From PZPK01 sp965230795 (GTDB lineage Bacteria; Pseudomonadota; Gammaproteobacteria; Pseudomonadales; Oleiphilaceae), in the NCBI GenBank assembly GCA_965230795.1, contig OZ246020.1, positions 2,666,001-2,730,000 on the forward strand: a stretch of 64,000 nucleotides of DNA, read 5' to 3'. This document shows, in pieces, positions 26,338-34,831 of this stretch. The position numbers and the translations under genes are program-made. How positions within the stretch are numbered: position 1 is the stretch's first letter; each line of letters opens with the position of its first letter. The notes beneath the pieces are model-generated. The model was given only the letters and a program-made list of their open reading frames with translations, was not told the origin of the DNA and ran no database searches.

Positions 26338-27213
26338 ATGGATTGGCTAATCAACAACGAAGCTCCGATACGACTCAGCTGTTTTGCAGCGGTACTCGCG
26401 ACTATGCTGATCTGGGAACGATTTCGGCCTCGTCGTATCGATAGCGAGCTCAGCCTATTCTACAGCCAACGTCGCCTCACCAATTTATTGATCAGCATCG
26501 TCAATACTTTCGCTATTCGCTTATTACCTGGCATCGCCGCCATACACGCGGCGTATCTGGCAGAGCAAAATCATTTCGGACTCCTCAAGCAAACCGCCCT
26601 ACCGGACACAGCCTTGATCATCATTGCCGTTGTACTGTTGGACTTGATGATTTACTTTCAGCATCGGGTATTTCATGCCGTTCCCTGGCTCTGGCGCCTG
26701 CATCGTATGCACCATAGCGACCGACACTTCGATACCACAACCGCGATCCGTTTCCATCCTTTTGAAATTGTGCTTTCCATGCTCATCAAATTTTCAGCGG
26801 TATTACTCTTGGGCGCCCCGGTTGCAGCAGTCATTCTGTTTGAAATCATTCTGAACGCCAGCGCACTCTTTAATCATGGCAACGTCGAGCTGCCTCGCAA
26901 TGTAGATACTTGGCTGCGTAAGTTTTTCGTGACCCCGGATATGCATCGGGTACATCATTCGGTCATCCCAAGGGAAACCGACAGCAACTTTGGTTTTTGC
27001 TTTTCCTTCTGGGACCGCCTGTTCGCCTCTTATCGAGCCCAACCCGCTCTTGGCCATATCAACATGACAATCGGTTTATACGCTTTTCAGGACAAGGCCA
27101 GCGACCGTTTATTCTCTCTCCTGCTACAACCCCTGCGTAAGGTCGACATGGACTCAAGCCGTCAAGGCCATGAATCCGTCGACGATAAACTGAATCGCGA
27201 GGGCCGCGAGTAA
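26338..27213 (+). CDS. Sterol desaturase/fatty acid hydroxylase superfamily protein
   Basis: This 291-residue membrane diiron protein has the histidine clusters FQHRVFHAVPWLWRLHRMHH, RFHP and DMHRVHHS, and about four membrane helices. Members hydroxylate or desaturate lipids. The ATG at 26338 gives MDWLINNEAP; no strong ribosome site is visible. Its 3' end overlaps the converging MarC gene by 60 bases, an unusually long tail-to-tail overlap. Substrate unknown. Confidence 0.85.
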   Translation: MDWLINNEAPIRLSCFAAVLATMLIWERFRPRRIDSELSLFYSQRRLTNLLISIVNTFAIRLLPGIAAIHAAYLAEQNHFGLLKQTALPDTALIIIAVVLLDLMIYFQHRVFHAVPWLWRLHRMHHSDRHFDTTTAIRFHPFEIVLSMLIKFSAVLLLGAPVAAVILFEIILNASALFNHGNVELPRNVDTWLRKFFVTPDMHRVHHSVIPRETDSNFGFCFSFWDRLFASYRAQPALGHINMTIGLYAFQDKASDRLFSLLLQPLRKVDMDSSRQGHESVDDKLNREGRE

Positions 27214-27750
27214 TACGCCAAGAAAACGCCGCAGGATTTCGTCTCCGGTACGACCCACAATGTTTTTCACATATTTTGAAAACACCATACCCAGAAAGGT
27301 CAGCAAACAAATGCTCACGATGGCAGCAAACACCGACAACTGCTCACTGGCTGACTGAGTGTTGGAAAACAAGAGAATTGATACCGTTAACGAGCCGGGA
27401 CCGGCCAGCAAGGGAATGGACATGGGAAACACGGAAATATCTCCCTCACCTTCCACTTTGGTGTACTTGATCTCCCGGGTAATCATATTGAATGCGGTGT
27501 AAAACAGGAGTAGCCCGCCCGAGATGCGCAGCGCTTCAATGGTAATGCCCAGGCTTGCCAGCAGCCCCTCCCCGTAATTGCCAAACAGCACCAGCAAGGT
27601 AGAGGAAATCAAGGCGGCCTTCATGGCTGTGATAGTGCGCTCCCTCATCCCGTCTTCCGCAGACAGGGAGTGGAAGATCAGCGATGCGCCCACCGGATCG
27701 ATAATCACAAACAGGGCCGTCATGGCATTCAGAAAAACAGGCAAGTCCAT
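27154..27750 (-). CDS. MarC family integral membrane protein
   Basis: This 198-residue protein has six predicted membrane helices and the family phrases ALFVIIDPVGASLIF, RISGGLLLFYTAFNMI and PLLAGPGSLTVSILL. MarC proteins were once linked to antibiotic resistance; their true function is unknown. The ATG at 27750 is chosen because GGAG lies 6 bases before it; 27756 is the alternative. It is divergent from the GAF-GGDEF gene. Confidence 0.9.
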   Translation of the reverse strand: MDLPVFLNAMTALFVIIDPVGASLIFHSLSAEDGMRERTITAMKAALISSTLLVLFGNYGEGLLASLGITIEALRISGGLLLFYTAFNMITREIKYTKVEGEGDISVFPMSIPLLAGPGSLTVSILLFSNTQSASEQLSVFAAIVSICLLTFLGMVFSKYVKNIVGRTGDEILRRFLGVLLAALAIQFIVDGFMALTA

Positions 27751-27880
27751 TGTCATCTCCAAAACAAAGGAAAACGATTAACCGCTCTGTCACTATAGAC
27801 CACGTGAGAACTGGTGAAGTCGGCGATGCAGGACTATATTCTCTGTATTCCGCAAGATCACATCCTGATCAGGATCTCTT

Positions 27881-28882
27881 ATGGCTTTGCAAGATGATAT
27901 GAGTCCATTCCTGCGACAATCCATACTCGAAGCTACGCCCGAGGATCTGGACTTTTCTCGCTGGCAATCATTTGTCGACAGACTGGCCCGACTTTTCAGT
28001 GCCCCCGTTGCGCTCATCAATCAAGCCAACGAACGCGGCATCCAGGTCATCGCCGGCAACACGGATAAATCCAACCCCTATCGCTCTGGTGATCACTGCC
28101 CGCCAGATACACCCGTCTACTGCAGGGATGTCATTAACACGTCAAACACCCTGTATGTTCCGGATGGGAATAATAACCCTTACTGGTCCGATAACCCGGA
28201 ACTCACCAACGACGGCATGCGCTCCTATTTGGGTGTTCCACTGCAATGGCCGGATGGTTCAGTGTTTGGCACCTTATGCATTATGGATCGCAAGCCCAGT
28301 GATTACGGCGAGATGCTGATTGAACTGTTGCAAAGTTTCAAAGACGTGCTCGACTATGAATTGCAGCTTATCGATACCAACCGCAAACTGCGCACATTGA
28401 GTTTAATCGACTCGATGACTGGCCTGTATAACCGACGCGGGCTCATTGAAGCCTCCCGACACCTGATCGCCCAGGCTGGACGCCACAAGCATCATGTAGC
28501 GGTCCTGTATCTGGATATCGACGATCTCAAGCCCGTCAACGACCGCTATGGCCATGATGCGGGTGACCTTATGATCAAAATGCTGGCAAGCACAATTGGT
28601 ACGGTATTGAGAGGCCAGGATATAGCTGCCCGACTGGGTGGAGACGAGTTCGCGATTATTGCGCTGATTGAAAACGAAAATGGAGTTGATTACCTCATTG
28701 AACGGCTCACCCTGGCCTGCGCGCAAAAATCACTGCACGTGGGCGATGGACAAAGCTGCTCCCTTCAGGTCAGCATTGGTTCCGCTGTGGATGCCGTGCG
28801 CACCCTGCGCCACCTGGAAGAATTGCTGGATCAGGCAGATGCCGCCATGTACGACCAGAAGAGTCGACGACGCAAAGCCTAG
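27881..28882 (+). CDS. GAF-GGDEF diguanylate cyclase
   Basis: This 333-residue cytoplasmic protein has an N-terminal GAF sensor domain (~20-160, with SYLGVPLQWPDGSVFGTLCIMD) and a C-terminal GGDEF domain (~170-330). The active site GGDEF (253-257) is intact and the inhibitory-site RGQD (244-247) lies 5 residues before it, so it should make c-di-GMP with product inhibition. AGGATCTCTT precedes the ATG. A Cys-rich loop (DHCPPDTPVYCRD) in the GAF domain could respond to redox or a ligand. Confidence 0.92.
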   Translation: MALQDDMSPFLRQSILEATPEDLDFSRWQSFVDRLARLFSAPVALINQANERGIQVIAGNTDKSNPYRSGDHCPPDTPVYCRDVINTSNTLYVPDGNNNPYWSDNPELTNDGMRSYLGVPLQWPDGSVFGTLCIMDRKPSDYGEMLIELLQSFKDVLDYELQLIDTNRKLRTLSLIDSMTGLYNRRGLIEASRHLIAQAGRHKHHVAVLYLDIDDLKPVNDRYGHDAGDLMIKMLASTIGTVLRGQDIAARLGGDEFAIIALIENENGVDYLIERLTLACAQKSLHVGDGQSCSLQVSIGSAVDAVRTLRHLEELLDQADAAMYDQKSRRRKA

Positions 28883-28885
28883 CGC

Positions 28886-29350
28886 CTATTGAGTCGCCTT
28901 GTCGGCAAAGGTTTTCAAGGCCCCGGTCACCTTCTTCAATACCGTTTCACAGCCGTCAATGCCATGCCGGGTTTTGAGATATGCGGGATCATTGTAGCTG
29001 AGCCATACCTGACCATTCTCATCTTCCCAAGCCAGCATTTTCTGCGGTAGATCAATCGCGACACTGCGCTGACATTTCATCAGGGGCGTCCCTACTGAGG
29101 GATTCCCAAAGATAAGCAACTGCGTCGGCTTCAGCTCATGTCCTGCACTTTTGGCTCCGGCACTGTGATCGATACGGGCAAAAATTTTCATACCTTTTTT
29201 CTCAAGCACCTGTTCCAGGCGATCAAGCGTTTCCGATGCCGAGTACTTGCTTTCCATATTCACCATTCCGGTATCGGCCCGGGCGGCCGTGACTAAGAAA
29301 AGACCCGACAAAAAAAACAAAAATCGAAATTTGGCAACGCGTGCAGACAT
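28886..29350 (-). CDS. DUF302 family periplasmic protein
   Basis: This 154-residue protein has a signal peptide (MSARVAKFRFLFFLSGLFLVTAARAD) followed by a DUF302 domain: SASETLDRLEQVLEKKGMKIFARIDHSAGA, LLIFGNPSVGTPLM and LPQKMLAWEDENGQVWLSYNDP. Function is unknown; such proteins are often small periplasmic proteins next to electron-transfer or stress genes. GGAGG precedes the ATG. It converges on the cyclase gene with a 3-base gap. Confidence 0.9.
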   Translation of the reverse strand: MSARVAKFRFLFFLSGLFLVTAARADTGMVNMESKYSASETLDRLEQVLEKKGMKIFARIDHSAGAKSAGHELKPTQLLIFGNPSVGTPLMKCQRSVAIDLPQKMLAWEDENGQVWLSYNDPAYLKTRHGIDGCETVLKKVTGALKTFADKATQ

Positions 29351-29377
29351 AAAAGAACCTCCGGGATTGTTCAGGAT

Positions 29378-29917
29378 TTACCACTTCATCATGGGTAGAG
29401 GGTTAAGTGGATGTTTAATCACCCAGCGACTGGCAATTTTGGCGAGAAACTTGTGAAAACCGGCGTTTGGAAAAGCCGATTGAACCTGACGAATACTTGC
29501 CCTCGGCAGACCAAAACGCACAAGCCCCAGGGAAAAGTCCACCAGATCCCCGCGTCGGAACAGTTCCACCAGCGGTCTCTTCGGGTTGTCGTAAGCCGTC
29601 AGTTTATGATGTTCGCTGATCATCAGGCGGATGTCATCATTCCAGGCATGATGCCCATGCTTTTCCAGATACGACATGGCCGGTGGAATCGAGGGAGGAA
29701 TGTAGTCCACCGTATCGTCAATCCAGATCCCCAAATCATGAAAACAGGCCGCGATCATCAGTTTTTCCTTATCCTCAGCGGAGCAATCCTGCAAGGCAAA
29801 ACAGAAATGCAACATACGATAAATATGATTCCGATAGGCCATGTATTCATCGCCAATCAATGAACGCCAGTCTTCAAGGATTTCATCTACCAGAGGAAGT
29901 GAGAGTTCGATGCGCAT
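29378..29917 (-). CDS. HD-domain metal-dependent hydrolase-like protein
   Basis: This 179-residue protein has an HD-type arrangement: NHIYRMLHFC, then ACFHDLGIWID and ISEHHKL, giving the His...His-Asp...His ligands. It may be a small nucleotide or phosphodiester hydrolase. A C-terminal basic region (KFLAKIASRWVIKHPLNPLP) follows. It lies just upstream of the DUF302 gene on the same strand, with a 27-base gap. Substrate unknown. Confidence 0.8.
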   Translation of the reverse strand: MRIELSLPLVDEILEDWRSLIGDEYMAYRNHIYRMLHFCFALQDCSAEDKEKLMIAACFHDLGIWIDDTVDYIPPSIPPAMSYLEKHGHHAWNDDIRLMISEHHKLTAYDNPKRPLVELFRRGDLVDFSLGLVRFGLPRASIRQVQSAFPNAGFHKFLAKIASRWVIKHPLNPLPMMKW

Positions 29918-30020
29918 GCAATGTCCTGACTGTCGCGGAGGATCGGTCGTGCCAATATACCTCTAGTTTAGTCACTGACGCACGCAAATAAAATCAAAGC
30001 CTTCGATATGCCGGAAACAA

Positions 30021-30049
30021 AAAAACCGCATCATGCAGATGCGGTTTTT
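30021..30049. terminator. Bidirectional intrinsic terminator
   Basis: Two perfect 12-base arms, AAAAACCGCATC and GATGCGGTTTTT, enclose a 5-base loop. It ends the ExbB/ExbD/TonB-like operon on the minus strand and gives a T-run in both directions. Confidence 0.85.
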
Positions 30050-30070
30050 ACGACTTGCGGATTTGATTCC

Positions 30071-31042
30071 TTAACCCGGCAACAATTCAATGGGATAGCG
30101 CACCGTGGTTTTATCCACTCCAGGCTTCTGTCCAAAGTTAACCAGACGCAGTCGGTTACAGATCTTGCTTTCCAGCTTGGGCTCATTGAGCGTTGATTCA
30201 ACCACCGAACAGCTCGAAACAATGCCGGTAGGTTCAATCACCAGCTCAGGTGTAACGACCCCTGCCAGAGAAGGACGCTTGCGCAACGCCCGGTTGTAAA
30301 TACTATGAATGGCCGACTTGTTCGCATCCATGGTACGTCGTACATCTTCGGAGGTGCGCTGCGCGACCATCTGTTCACGTGCAGCTTCTTCCGCTTCAAC
30401 CTGCGCAACCACTTCCTCGGCTGCTGCCACTTCGGTCGTCGCACGGGAAGCCAGGGTCAGTTCCTGAGTTTCCTGAGTCAACTGCGCTTCATCAACCCCC
30501 GTGCTACGCGTATGTGCCGCAGCAACATTTGCCAGTTTATCGCTGGGCTTACGTGCGATGGGCTTGGCCGTCACGGTCTTGGGCGTATCCAGCTTGACTG
30601 ATTCTGCCAACGCGCTGAGCTTGGATAGCTGTGAGCTCATTGCCAGAATTCCCGAGTTTTTCGCTTTTTCCCTTGCCAGTTCGATCTCCTTAGGCTTGGG
30701 CTCGATCTTGGGTTTGGGCTTCTTGGCGATTTGAGGCTCTGGCTTCTTGGGCTCTGGTTTAGGCTTTTCAGCTACTTTTTCCGGTTCCGGCTTGGGCGGC
30801 TCTGGCTTTTTCTCTTCTTTTTTGACAATGGGCTTGGGAGGCTCTTTTTTCTTGAGCATCACTTTAGCCAATTGTGGTGGAAGTTTTTCCAGATCTTCGC
30901 GTTTCTGTTCGGGTAATTCTGTCCAGGTAATATAGACCGCCATGATCAGGAAGATTGGACAAACCACCGATACGATACGCAGCAGTCTTTTACGTTCATC
31001 AACTTCCTGATTCCAGGCGAGGCCTTGGCGCACAAAACTCAT
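30071..31042 (-). CDS. TonB-like energy transducer with AgmX/PglI-type C-terminal domain
   Basis: This 323-residue protein has one N-terminal membrane helix (IVSVVCPIFLIMAVYITW, ~24-41), a long Pro/Lys/Glu-rich periplasmic linker (~75-135, many KPEP and KKPEP repeats) and a C-terminal domain with NKSAIHSIYNRALRKRPSLAG, GIVSSCSVVES and LVNFGQKPGVDKTTVRYPIELLPG. It would couple the proton channel encoded upstream to an outer-envelope partner. It is last in a four-gene operon with an ExbB/TolQ and two ExbD/TolR proteins. No TonB-dependent receptor is nearby. Confidence 0.85.
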   Translation of the reverse strand: MSFVRQGLAWNQEVDERKRLLRIVSVVCPIFLIMAVYITWTELPEQKREDLEKLPPQLAKVMLKKKEPPKPIVKKEEKKPEPPKPEPEKVAEKPKPEPKKPEPQIAKKPKPKIEPKPKEIELAREKAKNSGILAMSSQLSKLSALAESVKLDTPKTVTAKPIARKPSDKLANVAAAHTRSTGVDEAQLTQETQELTLASRATTEVAAAEEVVAQVEAEEAAREQMVAQRTSEDVRRTMDANKSAIHSIYNRALRKRPSLAGVVTPELVIEPTGIVSSCSVVESTLNEPKLESKICNRLRLVNFGQKPGVDKTTVRYPIELLPG

Positions 31043-31044
31043 GA

Positions 31045-31545
31045 TCAGGCCCCCTGTTCAGCTTGGCGGTTTACGGCCAACGAAATGCTGGCGTAACCGG
31101 CATCCACACACGTTGCCATGATTTTCTTCAGCAATTCATAGGGTAATTCTCGATCGGCAACGATTGTGATTGGACGCCCCATTTCAGGTACAGGTGATGT
31201 GGATCGTGCTGCCTGATAATCCAGTTCCTTCTTCAATGCCGGTTCCACTTCGCCATTAAAGGCTTTCAGTTCAGCCACTTTAACGATGGGACGACCACTA
31301 ATCACAATGTCTTCATCGGTGACAGCAAGTGCCAGCGCGTCCTGGGGCATGGCATCGGCATTGGAGACCGGCAATTTAATGCTGTTGTCCTGATTCAACA
31401 CTTGCACATCGTTGGAGGAGTTCACCATCAGGAAGAAAACCAGAATGGTGAAGATATCCATCAATGACACCAGGTTCAGCTTGCCGTGCTGCTTGCCACG
31501 CTTGTGGTGGCGTTTAATACGTTTTGCTTTCGCTGATTCTTTCAT
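31045..31545 (-). CDS. ExbD/TolR family protein (second copy)
   Basis: This 166-residue single-pass protein has a cytoplasmic basic N terminus and a membrane helix LVSLMDIFTILVFFLMVNS carrying the conserved Asp of the proton path, then a periplasmic ExbD domain ending ELLKKIMATCVDAGYASISLAVNR. It is directly between the first ExbD gene (4-base overlap) and the TonB-like gene (2-base gap). It probably forms a heteromeric stator plug with the other copy. Confidence 0.9.
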   Translation of the reverse strand: MKESAKAKRIKRHHKRGKQHGKLNLVSLMDIFTILVFFLMVNSSNDVQVLNQDNSIKLPVSNADAMPQDALALAVTDEDIVISGRPIVKVAELKAFNGEVEPALKKELDYQAARSTSPVPEMGRPITIVADRELPYELLKKIMATCVDAGYASISLAVNRQAEQGA

Positions 31546-32120
31546 GATCCCACCTCCTCGGTTGCTGCGTCGTTTACAGCACCGAGTAATGCATCAGTCT
31601 GAGCGGACGGCGCATCAGGCACGATGTTTGGCGCGTCAGCAATGGAGATTTCCGGGAACAGTTCCGCATGCACCAGACTGCCGGCCACCACAGTTTGAAA
31701 CGAACGCACTGTATCCATGACCGTGACCAGAGTCTGATACGAGGTGTGCTGTTTCGCCATGATGGTGACATCCTTCTTCTCGGGCACCCGCGATTTAATA
31801 TCCTGCATTACCTTAGCCAACAGAGCAAAATCGTGCAGGCTATCGCCCTTAGGACCTTCGATATTGGGCACTTGCTTGATCACGCCACCTTTGTTGTCGG
31901 ATACCACCAGCTGGTCGTCCAGAATGATAACCTGCAGTTGCAGGGTTTCAGCCTGCTCGGCTGTGCTGCCATCCATTTCAGGAAAGTTCAGCTCCAGTAC
32001 CGTGGTATGGGCGAAGATCATGTTAATCAGCAGTATCGGTACCAGTACGATCATCAAATTCATGAACGCTGTGATATCCAGATCCGCTTCTTGTTGTAGT
32101 CGGCGGTGTTTACGTCGCAT
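31542..32120 (-). CDS. ExbD/TolR family protein (first copy)
   Basis: This 192-residue ExbD/TolR protein has a membrane helix DLDITAFMNLMIVLVPILLINMI with the conserved Asp. The periplasmic part has IMAKQHTSYQTLVTVMDTVRSF. The ATG at 32120 is preferred to the in-frame TTG at 32138 because it fits the basic MRRKHRRLQQEAD start. It overlaps the second ExbD gene by 4 bases. Confidence 0.9.
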   Translation of the reverse strand: MRRKHRRLQQEADLDITAFMNLMIVLVPILLINMIFAHTTVLELNFPEMDGSTAEQAETLQLQVIILDDQLVVSDNKGGVIKQVPNIEGPKGDSLHDFALLAKVMQDIKSRVPEKKDVTIMAKQHTSYQTLVTVMDTVRSFQTVVAGSLVHAELFPEISIADAPNIVPDAPSAQTDALLGAVNDAATEEVGS

Positions 32121-32156
32121 TGCCTGAGCCCCCGTCAATACGTATGGAATGTCTCG

Positions 32157-32873
32157 TTATACAGCAGGTGCTGCTTGCATACTGCCCTGGCTGGGTGCCG
32201 CTTTAGCGGAAGCCGGCTTGGATGCAGCGGCCGACGCAGGGGCAGAGACATTGCGTTCGCTGATGAGGTTCATTATTTTGATGCCGGCCATTTCAAAGCT
32301 GTCGACAATCTCATTGGTTTTGGTTTGCAATACAGAGTGAATCAGCAGCAAAGGAATCGCCGCGATCAAACCGAAAGCGGTGGTGTTCATGGCGACCGAA
32401 ATACTTTGAGACAGCAAGGATGCCTTTTGTGCAGGATCCGCTGACGCGACCGCTGTGAAGGCTGCAATCAGACCAATGATGGTCCCCAAAAGACCCAGCA
32501 AGGTGGAGACATTTGCCAATGTAGCCAGGTACTGCGTACGCTTCTCAAGACGCGGCATCGTCTCCAGCAAACCCTCTTCCATCGCATATTCGATTTCTTC
32601 GCGAGGTTGACGACGCGCCAGTCGCTGCAAGCCGGAACCAATCATCGTAGCCATGGCACTGCCACTTTCTCCGGCATACTTGACGGCTGCTTTCAGGTCT
32701 TTTCCGCTGATCATGCGATGCAACTTATTGAAATCTTCTCGGTTGGTACGTTTAGCCAGGGTCAGGTAAACGTAGCGCTCAATGGCGATAATCAAGCCGA
32801 CTACCAATACAATGGAAATCGGATACATAAAAAAACCACCATCCTGGAAAAAACGAATCATTGTTTCAATCAT
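32157..32873 (-). CDS. MotA/TolQ/ExbB proton channel family protein
   Basis: This 238-residue protein has three membrane helices (about 12-33, ~125-150 and ~160-190). It shows the family core GLLGTIIGLIAAFTAVA and AMNTTAFGLIAAIPLLLIHSVL, and a C-terminal Ala/Pro/Ser-rich tail. It is the channel-forming subunit of the energy complex with the two ExbD proteins and the TonB-like protein. The ATG at 32873 follows GGAGTGACCAAG; a longer in-frame start lacks a ribosome site. Confidence 0.92.
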   Translation of the reverse strand: MIETMIRFFQDGGFFMYPISIVLVVGLIIAIERYVYLTLAKRTNREDFNKLHRMISGKDLKAAVKYAGESGSAMATMIGSGLQRLARRQPREEIEYAMEEGLLETMPRLEKRTQYLATLANVSTLLGLLGTIIGLIAAFTAVASADPAQKASLLSQSISVAMNTTAFGLIAAIPLLLIHSVLQTKTNEIVDSFEMAGIKIMNLISERNVSAPASAAASKPASAKAAPSQGSMQAAPAV

Positions 32874-33386
32874 CTTGGTCACTCCGGGTCTGTCATGTTG
32901 CTTTTGAGCCTGCGCTCTCAGCTGTGTGAAATTTGAGTAATTCGGTTGGCGCTTGAACGGAACATCCGACAACGAGCCTCCGCCGGCCAACTTGTAAAAA
33001 ATTGTAGAATGAAGCGCGCGAAAAAGCGGTTAGATCAGGAAAGCGTTTGTTGCGAAATGTTTTCATGCTGCTTTGCGCACAAAAAAACTGTGAGCTGCGT
33101 CAAACTAATCCCTGTTTAGCCATTAAGTGTATCGAAAGTCTTATAGGGCGGCAGCTTAGGGATTGGTAAGGTCTACCACAATTGATAGGCGCGCATCCTT
33201 TTCAACCTCGCAGATAGCAAGCGTAAATTGACTATCGGGTGTGGAAGTAGGGCTTATCTCAAAATTAGTGGTATTTTTTTGATGACAAGACAGATTCATT
33301 CATTAAACTCGAGGCCTCCAACCTGACAACCACTCCAACCACGGCTCAGAGACAGCTATTGGCCAAGCACCTTAGAAAACCAGTTT
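32874..33386. other. 513-base intergenic region, divergent
   Basis: This lies between the ExbB gene (minus) and an unknown + gene. A TACAAT hexamer on the minus strand (33000-33012 area) could be the -10 box of the energy operon; its -35 is weak. I see no RNA gene, repeat or credible ORF here. Composition becomes more AT-rich towards 33.3 kb, where the accessory patch begins. Confidence 0.4.
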
Positions 33387-33728
33387 ATGTCTGCTTGTTT
33401 CCGCATTTTTAGATTACTGAGAAAGAAAATTGTCAAACGTGATATTGGCAATGTATTTCAGTACGGCCTGGATGCCCCAAAAATGTACGAGACCATCTGG
33501 ATTAATCCGATGGACGTTGAGCATGTCTTGATCGATAGATTTGGCAGAAGTGAAAGCGGAAAAATAGTCCCAGGAAACTGGGATGAAGATGGTTTACCTA
33601 TAGCGAAAGATACGAAGCTGCAGGCATGTCTCGCACATTTCAAACACGGAATAGCGTGGCCGGAAACCGGCATTTACGAATTCATGCTGGGTAAAATCAA
33701 TGAATACGGGTCCTATGATGAAAGGTAA
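33387..33728 (+). CDS. Hypothetical protein, probably truncated at the mobile-element boundary
   Basis: This 113-residue frame starts with a basic segment (RIFRLLRKKIVKRDIG), then FQYGLDAPKMYETIWINPMDVE, IVPGNWDEDG and LAHFKHGIAWPETGIYEFML. The last blocks resemble a family of ~200-residue hypothetical proteins seen in polysaccharide regions, recalled from memory, in which the chain continues well past this point. Here the stop TAA is formed at the junction with the 20-base repeat at 33727, so a C-terminal part was probably lost. No strong ribosome site. Confidence 0.5.
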   Translation: MSACFRIFRLLRKKIVKRDIGNVFQYGLDAPKMYETIWINPMDVEHVLIDRFGRSESGKIVPGNWDEDGLPIAKDTKLQACLAHFKHGIAWPETGIYEFMLGKINEYGSYDER

Positions 33729-33746
33729 AAGGGGACGCATTTATTT
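33727..33746 (+). repeat. Left 20-bp terminal inverted repeat
   Basis: AAAAGGGGACGCATTTATTT, an exact inverse of 34456-34475. It supplies the stop of the upstream frame (TAA at 33726-33728) and contacts the transposase stop. Confidence 0.9.
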
Positions 33747-34435
33747 TATTCGAGTGAAGGCCGCCCTCGACTCCTTCTTTCTACCCTGATTCCTATCCTC
33801 CGCTCTATTTCGTCTACAAACCTCCCATTGCCTGACAGCTGATTCCGCTGATACGACGCTCTCAAAAAATCTCGCTCCTGTTGCGAAATTCCTTGGCTGA
33901 CAAAATCTCGATACTTGGCAAATCGCTCCCTATTATCGCTCCCCAAAGATAGATAGCAGGTATCTAAATCCAATATCTCCGGGAATGGCTCAGCATTCCG
34001 GTACCGATAACTGGACCATGGATAGGTCTCAGGTTCGGCCACCATTCCAGCGCTAACCGGATTGAGCTCAACGTATCTCAAACATGACAACAGGTACATG
34101 TCTGTCTGGATTGGGCTTGCCTTGTAGCGACCTTCCCATAACGCACCGCTACGACCTTCAAGCCGGTTTACGTAGGCGGTCTGCCTGCCATTGATCCGCT
34201 TCATCAGCTGCGATATCGCCGTTACATCATCATGCGGCTCTACAATCAGATGGATGTGATTGGTCATCAAACACCAGGCGTATAAACGAAGACCTAATTT
34301 GGTCTTCCACTCGATCAGGTTTCCCAGATAATACTGGTAGTCGTTATTGCTTACGAAAACTGCCTTGCGATCATGACCTCTTTGAACCAGGTGATGCGGG
34401 CAGTAGGGTACCAGAATCCTTGCCTTCCTTGGCAT
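33746..34435 (-). CDS. REP-associated tyrosine transposase (RAYT, Y1_Tnp/TnpA-REP)
   Basis: This 229-residue single-strand-DNA transposase-like protein shows the metal-binding HUH motif as TNHIHLIVEP (His60 and His62), GRSGALWEGRYKASPI and the presumed catalytic Tyr region YLLSCLRYVELNPVSAGMV. RAYTs are domesticated relatives of IS200/IS605 transposases that handle palindromic REP sequences. It lies inside the 20-bp inverted repeats. A different palindrome sharing the AAAGGGG core sits in the HlyD gene 2 kb away and may be another substrate. Confidence 0.92.
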   Translation of the reverse strand: MPRKARILVPYCPHHLVQRGHDRKAVFVSNNDYQYYLGNLIEWKTKLGLRLYAWCLMTNHIHLIVEPHDDVTAISQLMKRINGRQTAYVNRLEGRSGALWEGRYKASPIQTDMYLLSCLRYVELNPVSAGMVAEPETYPWSSYRYRNAEPFPEILDLDTCYLSLGSDNRERFAKYRDFVSQGISQQERDFLRASYQRNQLSGNGRFVDEIERRIGIRVERRSRGRPSLE

Positions 34436-34453
34436 TGCTTACCTCCAGTATGA

Positions 34454-34831
34454 TTAAATAAATGCGTCCCCTTTTTTCGACCAAGAGTTCTTGTAATACA
34501 GGCGAACTGGCATGTATTCGCCTTTTGGCACTTTGTTGCTATATTCACTTTGAGGCACTAAATTGCCATTAAACCATAGGTAGTCAACAAAGATTGTTTT
34601 AGCTATATCACACCCCACGGAAGAGCTTCTTCGGATATCTGTAAAATAAGGAAGTTTCAATTCAACCCCACTTCCTTTAGCTTTCAGAAAATAGTAACCG
34701 TTTTTTGCTATCAACGGCTCACAGGTTGATTGCTTTTCTTGTGTTGTAGCGAAAATGTTGGTTATAAAGTTAGGATATAGTGAAAGAATCAGTGTCACCA
34801 AGATTAGAGTTTTCAACAATGCTTTATTCAC
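34454..34831 (-). CDS. Hypothetical exported protein whose C terminus is made by the repeat
   Basis: This 125-residue protein has an N-terminal signal or anchor (LLKTLILVTLILSLYPNFITNIFA) and a soluble part with two Cys (STCEPLIAKNGYYF, SSSVGCDIAKTIFVDYLWF) that could form a disulphide. No family recognised. The final residues SKKGDAFI and stop come from the 20-bp repeat at 34456-34475, so the natural C terminus has been replaced. The gene is clearly AT-richer than the surrounding core DNA, suggesting transfer. Confidence 0.55.
   Translation of the reverse strand: MNKALLKTLILVTLILSLYPNFITNIFATTQEKQSTCEPLIAKNGYYFLKAKGSGVELKLPYFTDIRRSSSVGCDIAKTIFVDYLWFNGNLVPQSEYSNKVPKGEYMPVRLYYKNSWSKKGDAFI
34456..34475 (-). 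repeat. Right 20-bp terminal inverted repeat
   Basis: On the minus strand it reads AAAAGGGGACGCATTTATTT. It forms the last codons (KKGDAFI) and the stop of the neighbouring minus-strand gene. Confidence 0.9.

Larger units (their letters stand above)
33727..34475. mobile_element. REP-associated tyrosine transposase unit bounded by 20-bp inverted repeats
   Basis: A Y1-type transposase gene is flanked by exact inverted copies of AAAAGGGGACGCATTTATTT (33727-33746 and 34456-34475). The transposase stop overlaps the left repeat. The open frames on both sides end at or just inside the repeats. Length 749 bases. No clear target duplication is seen. Confidence 0.75.
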
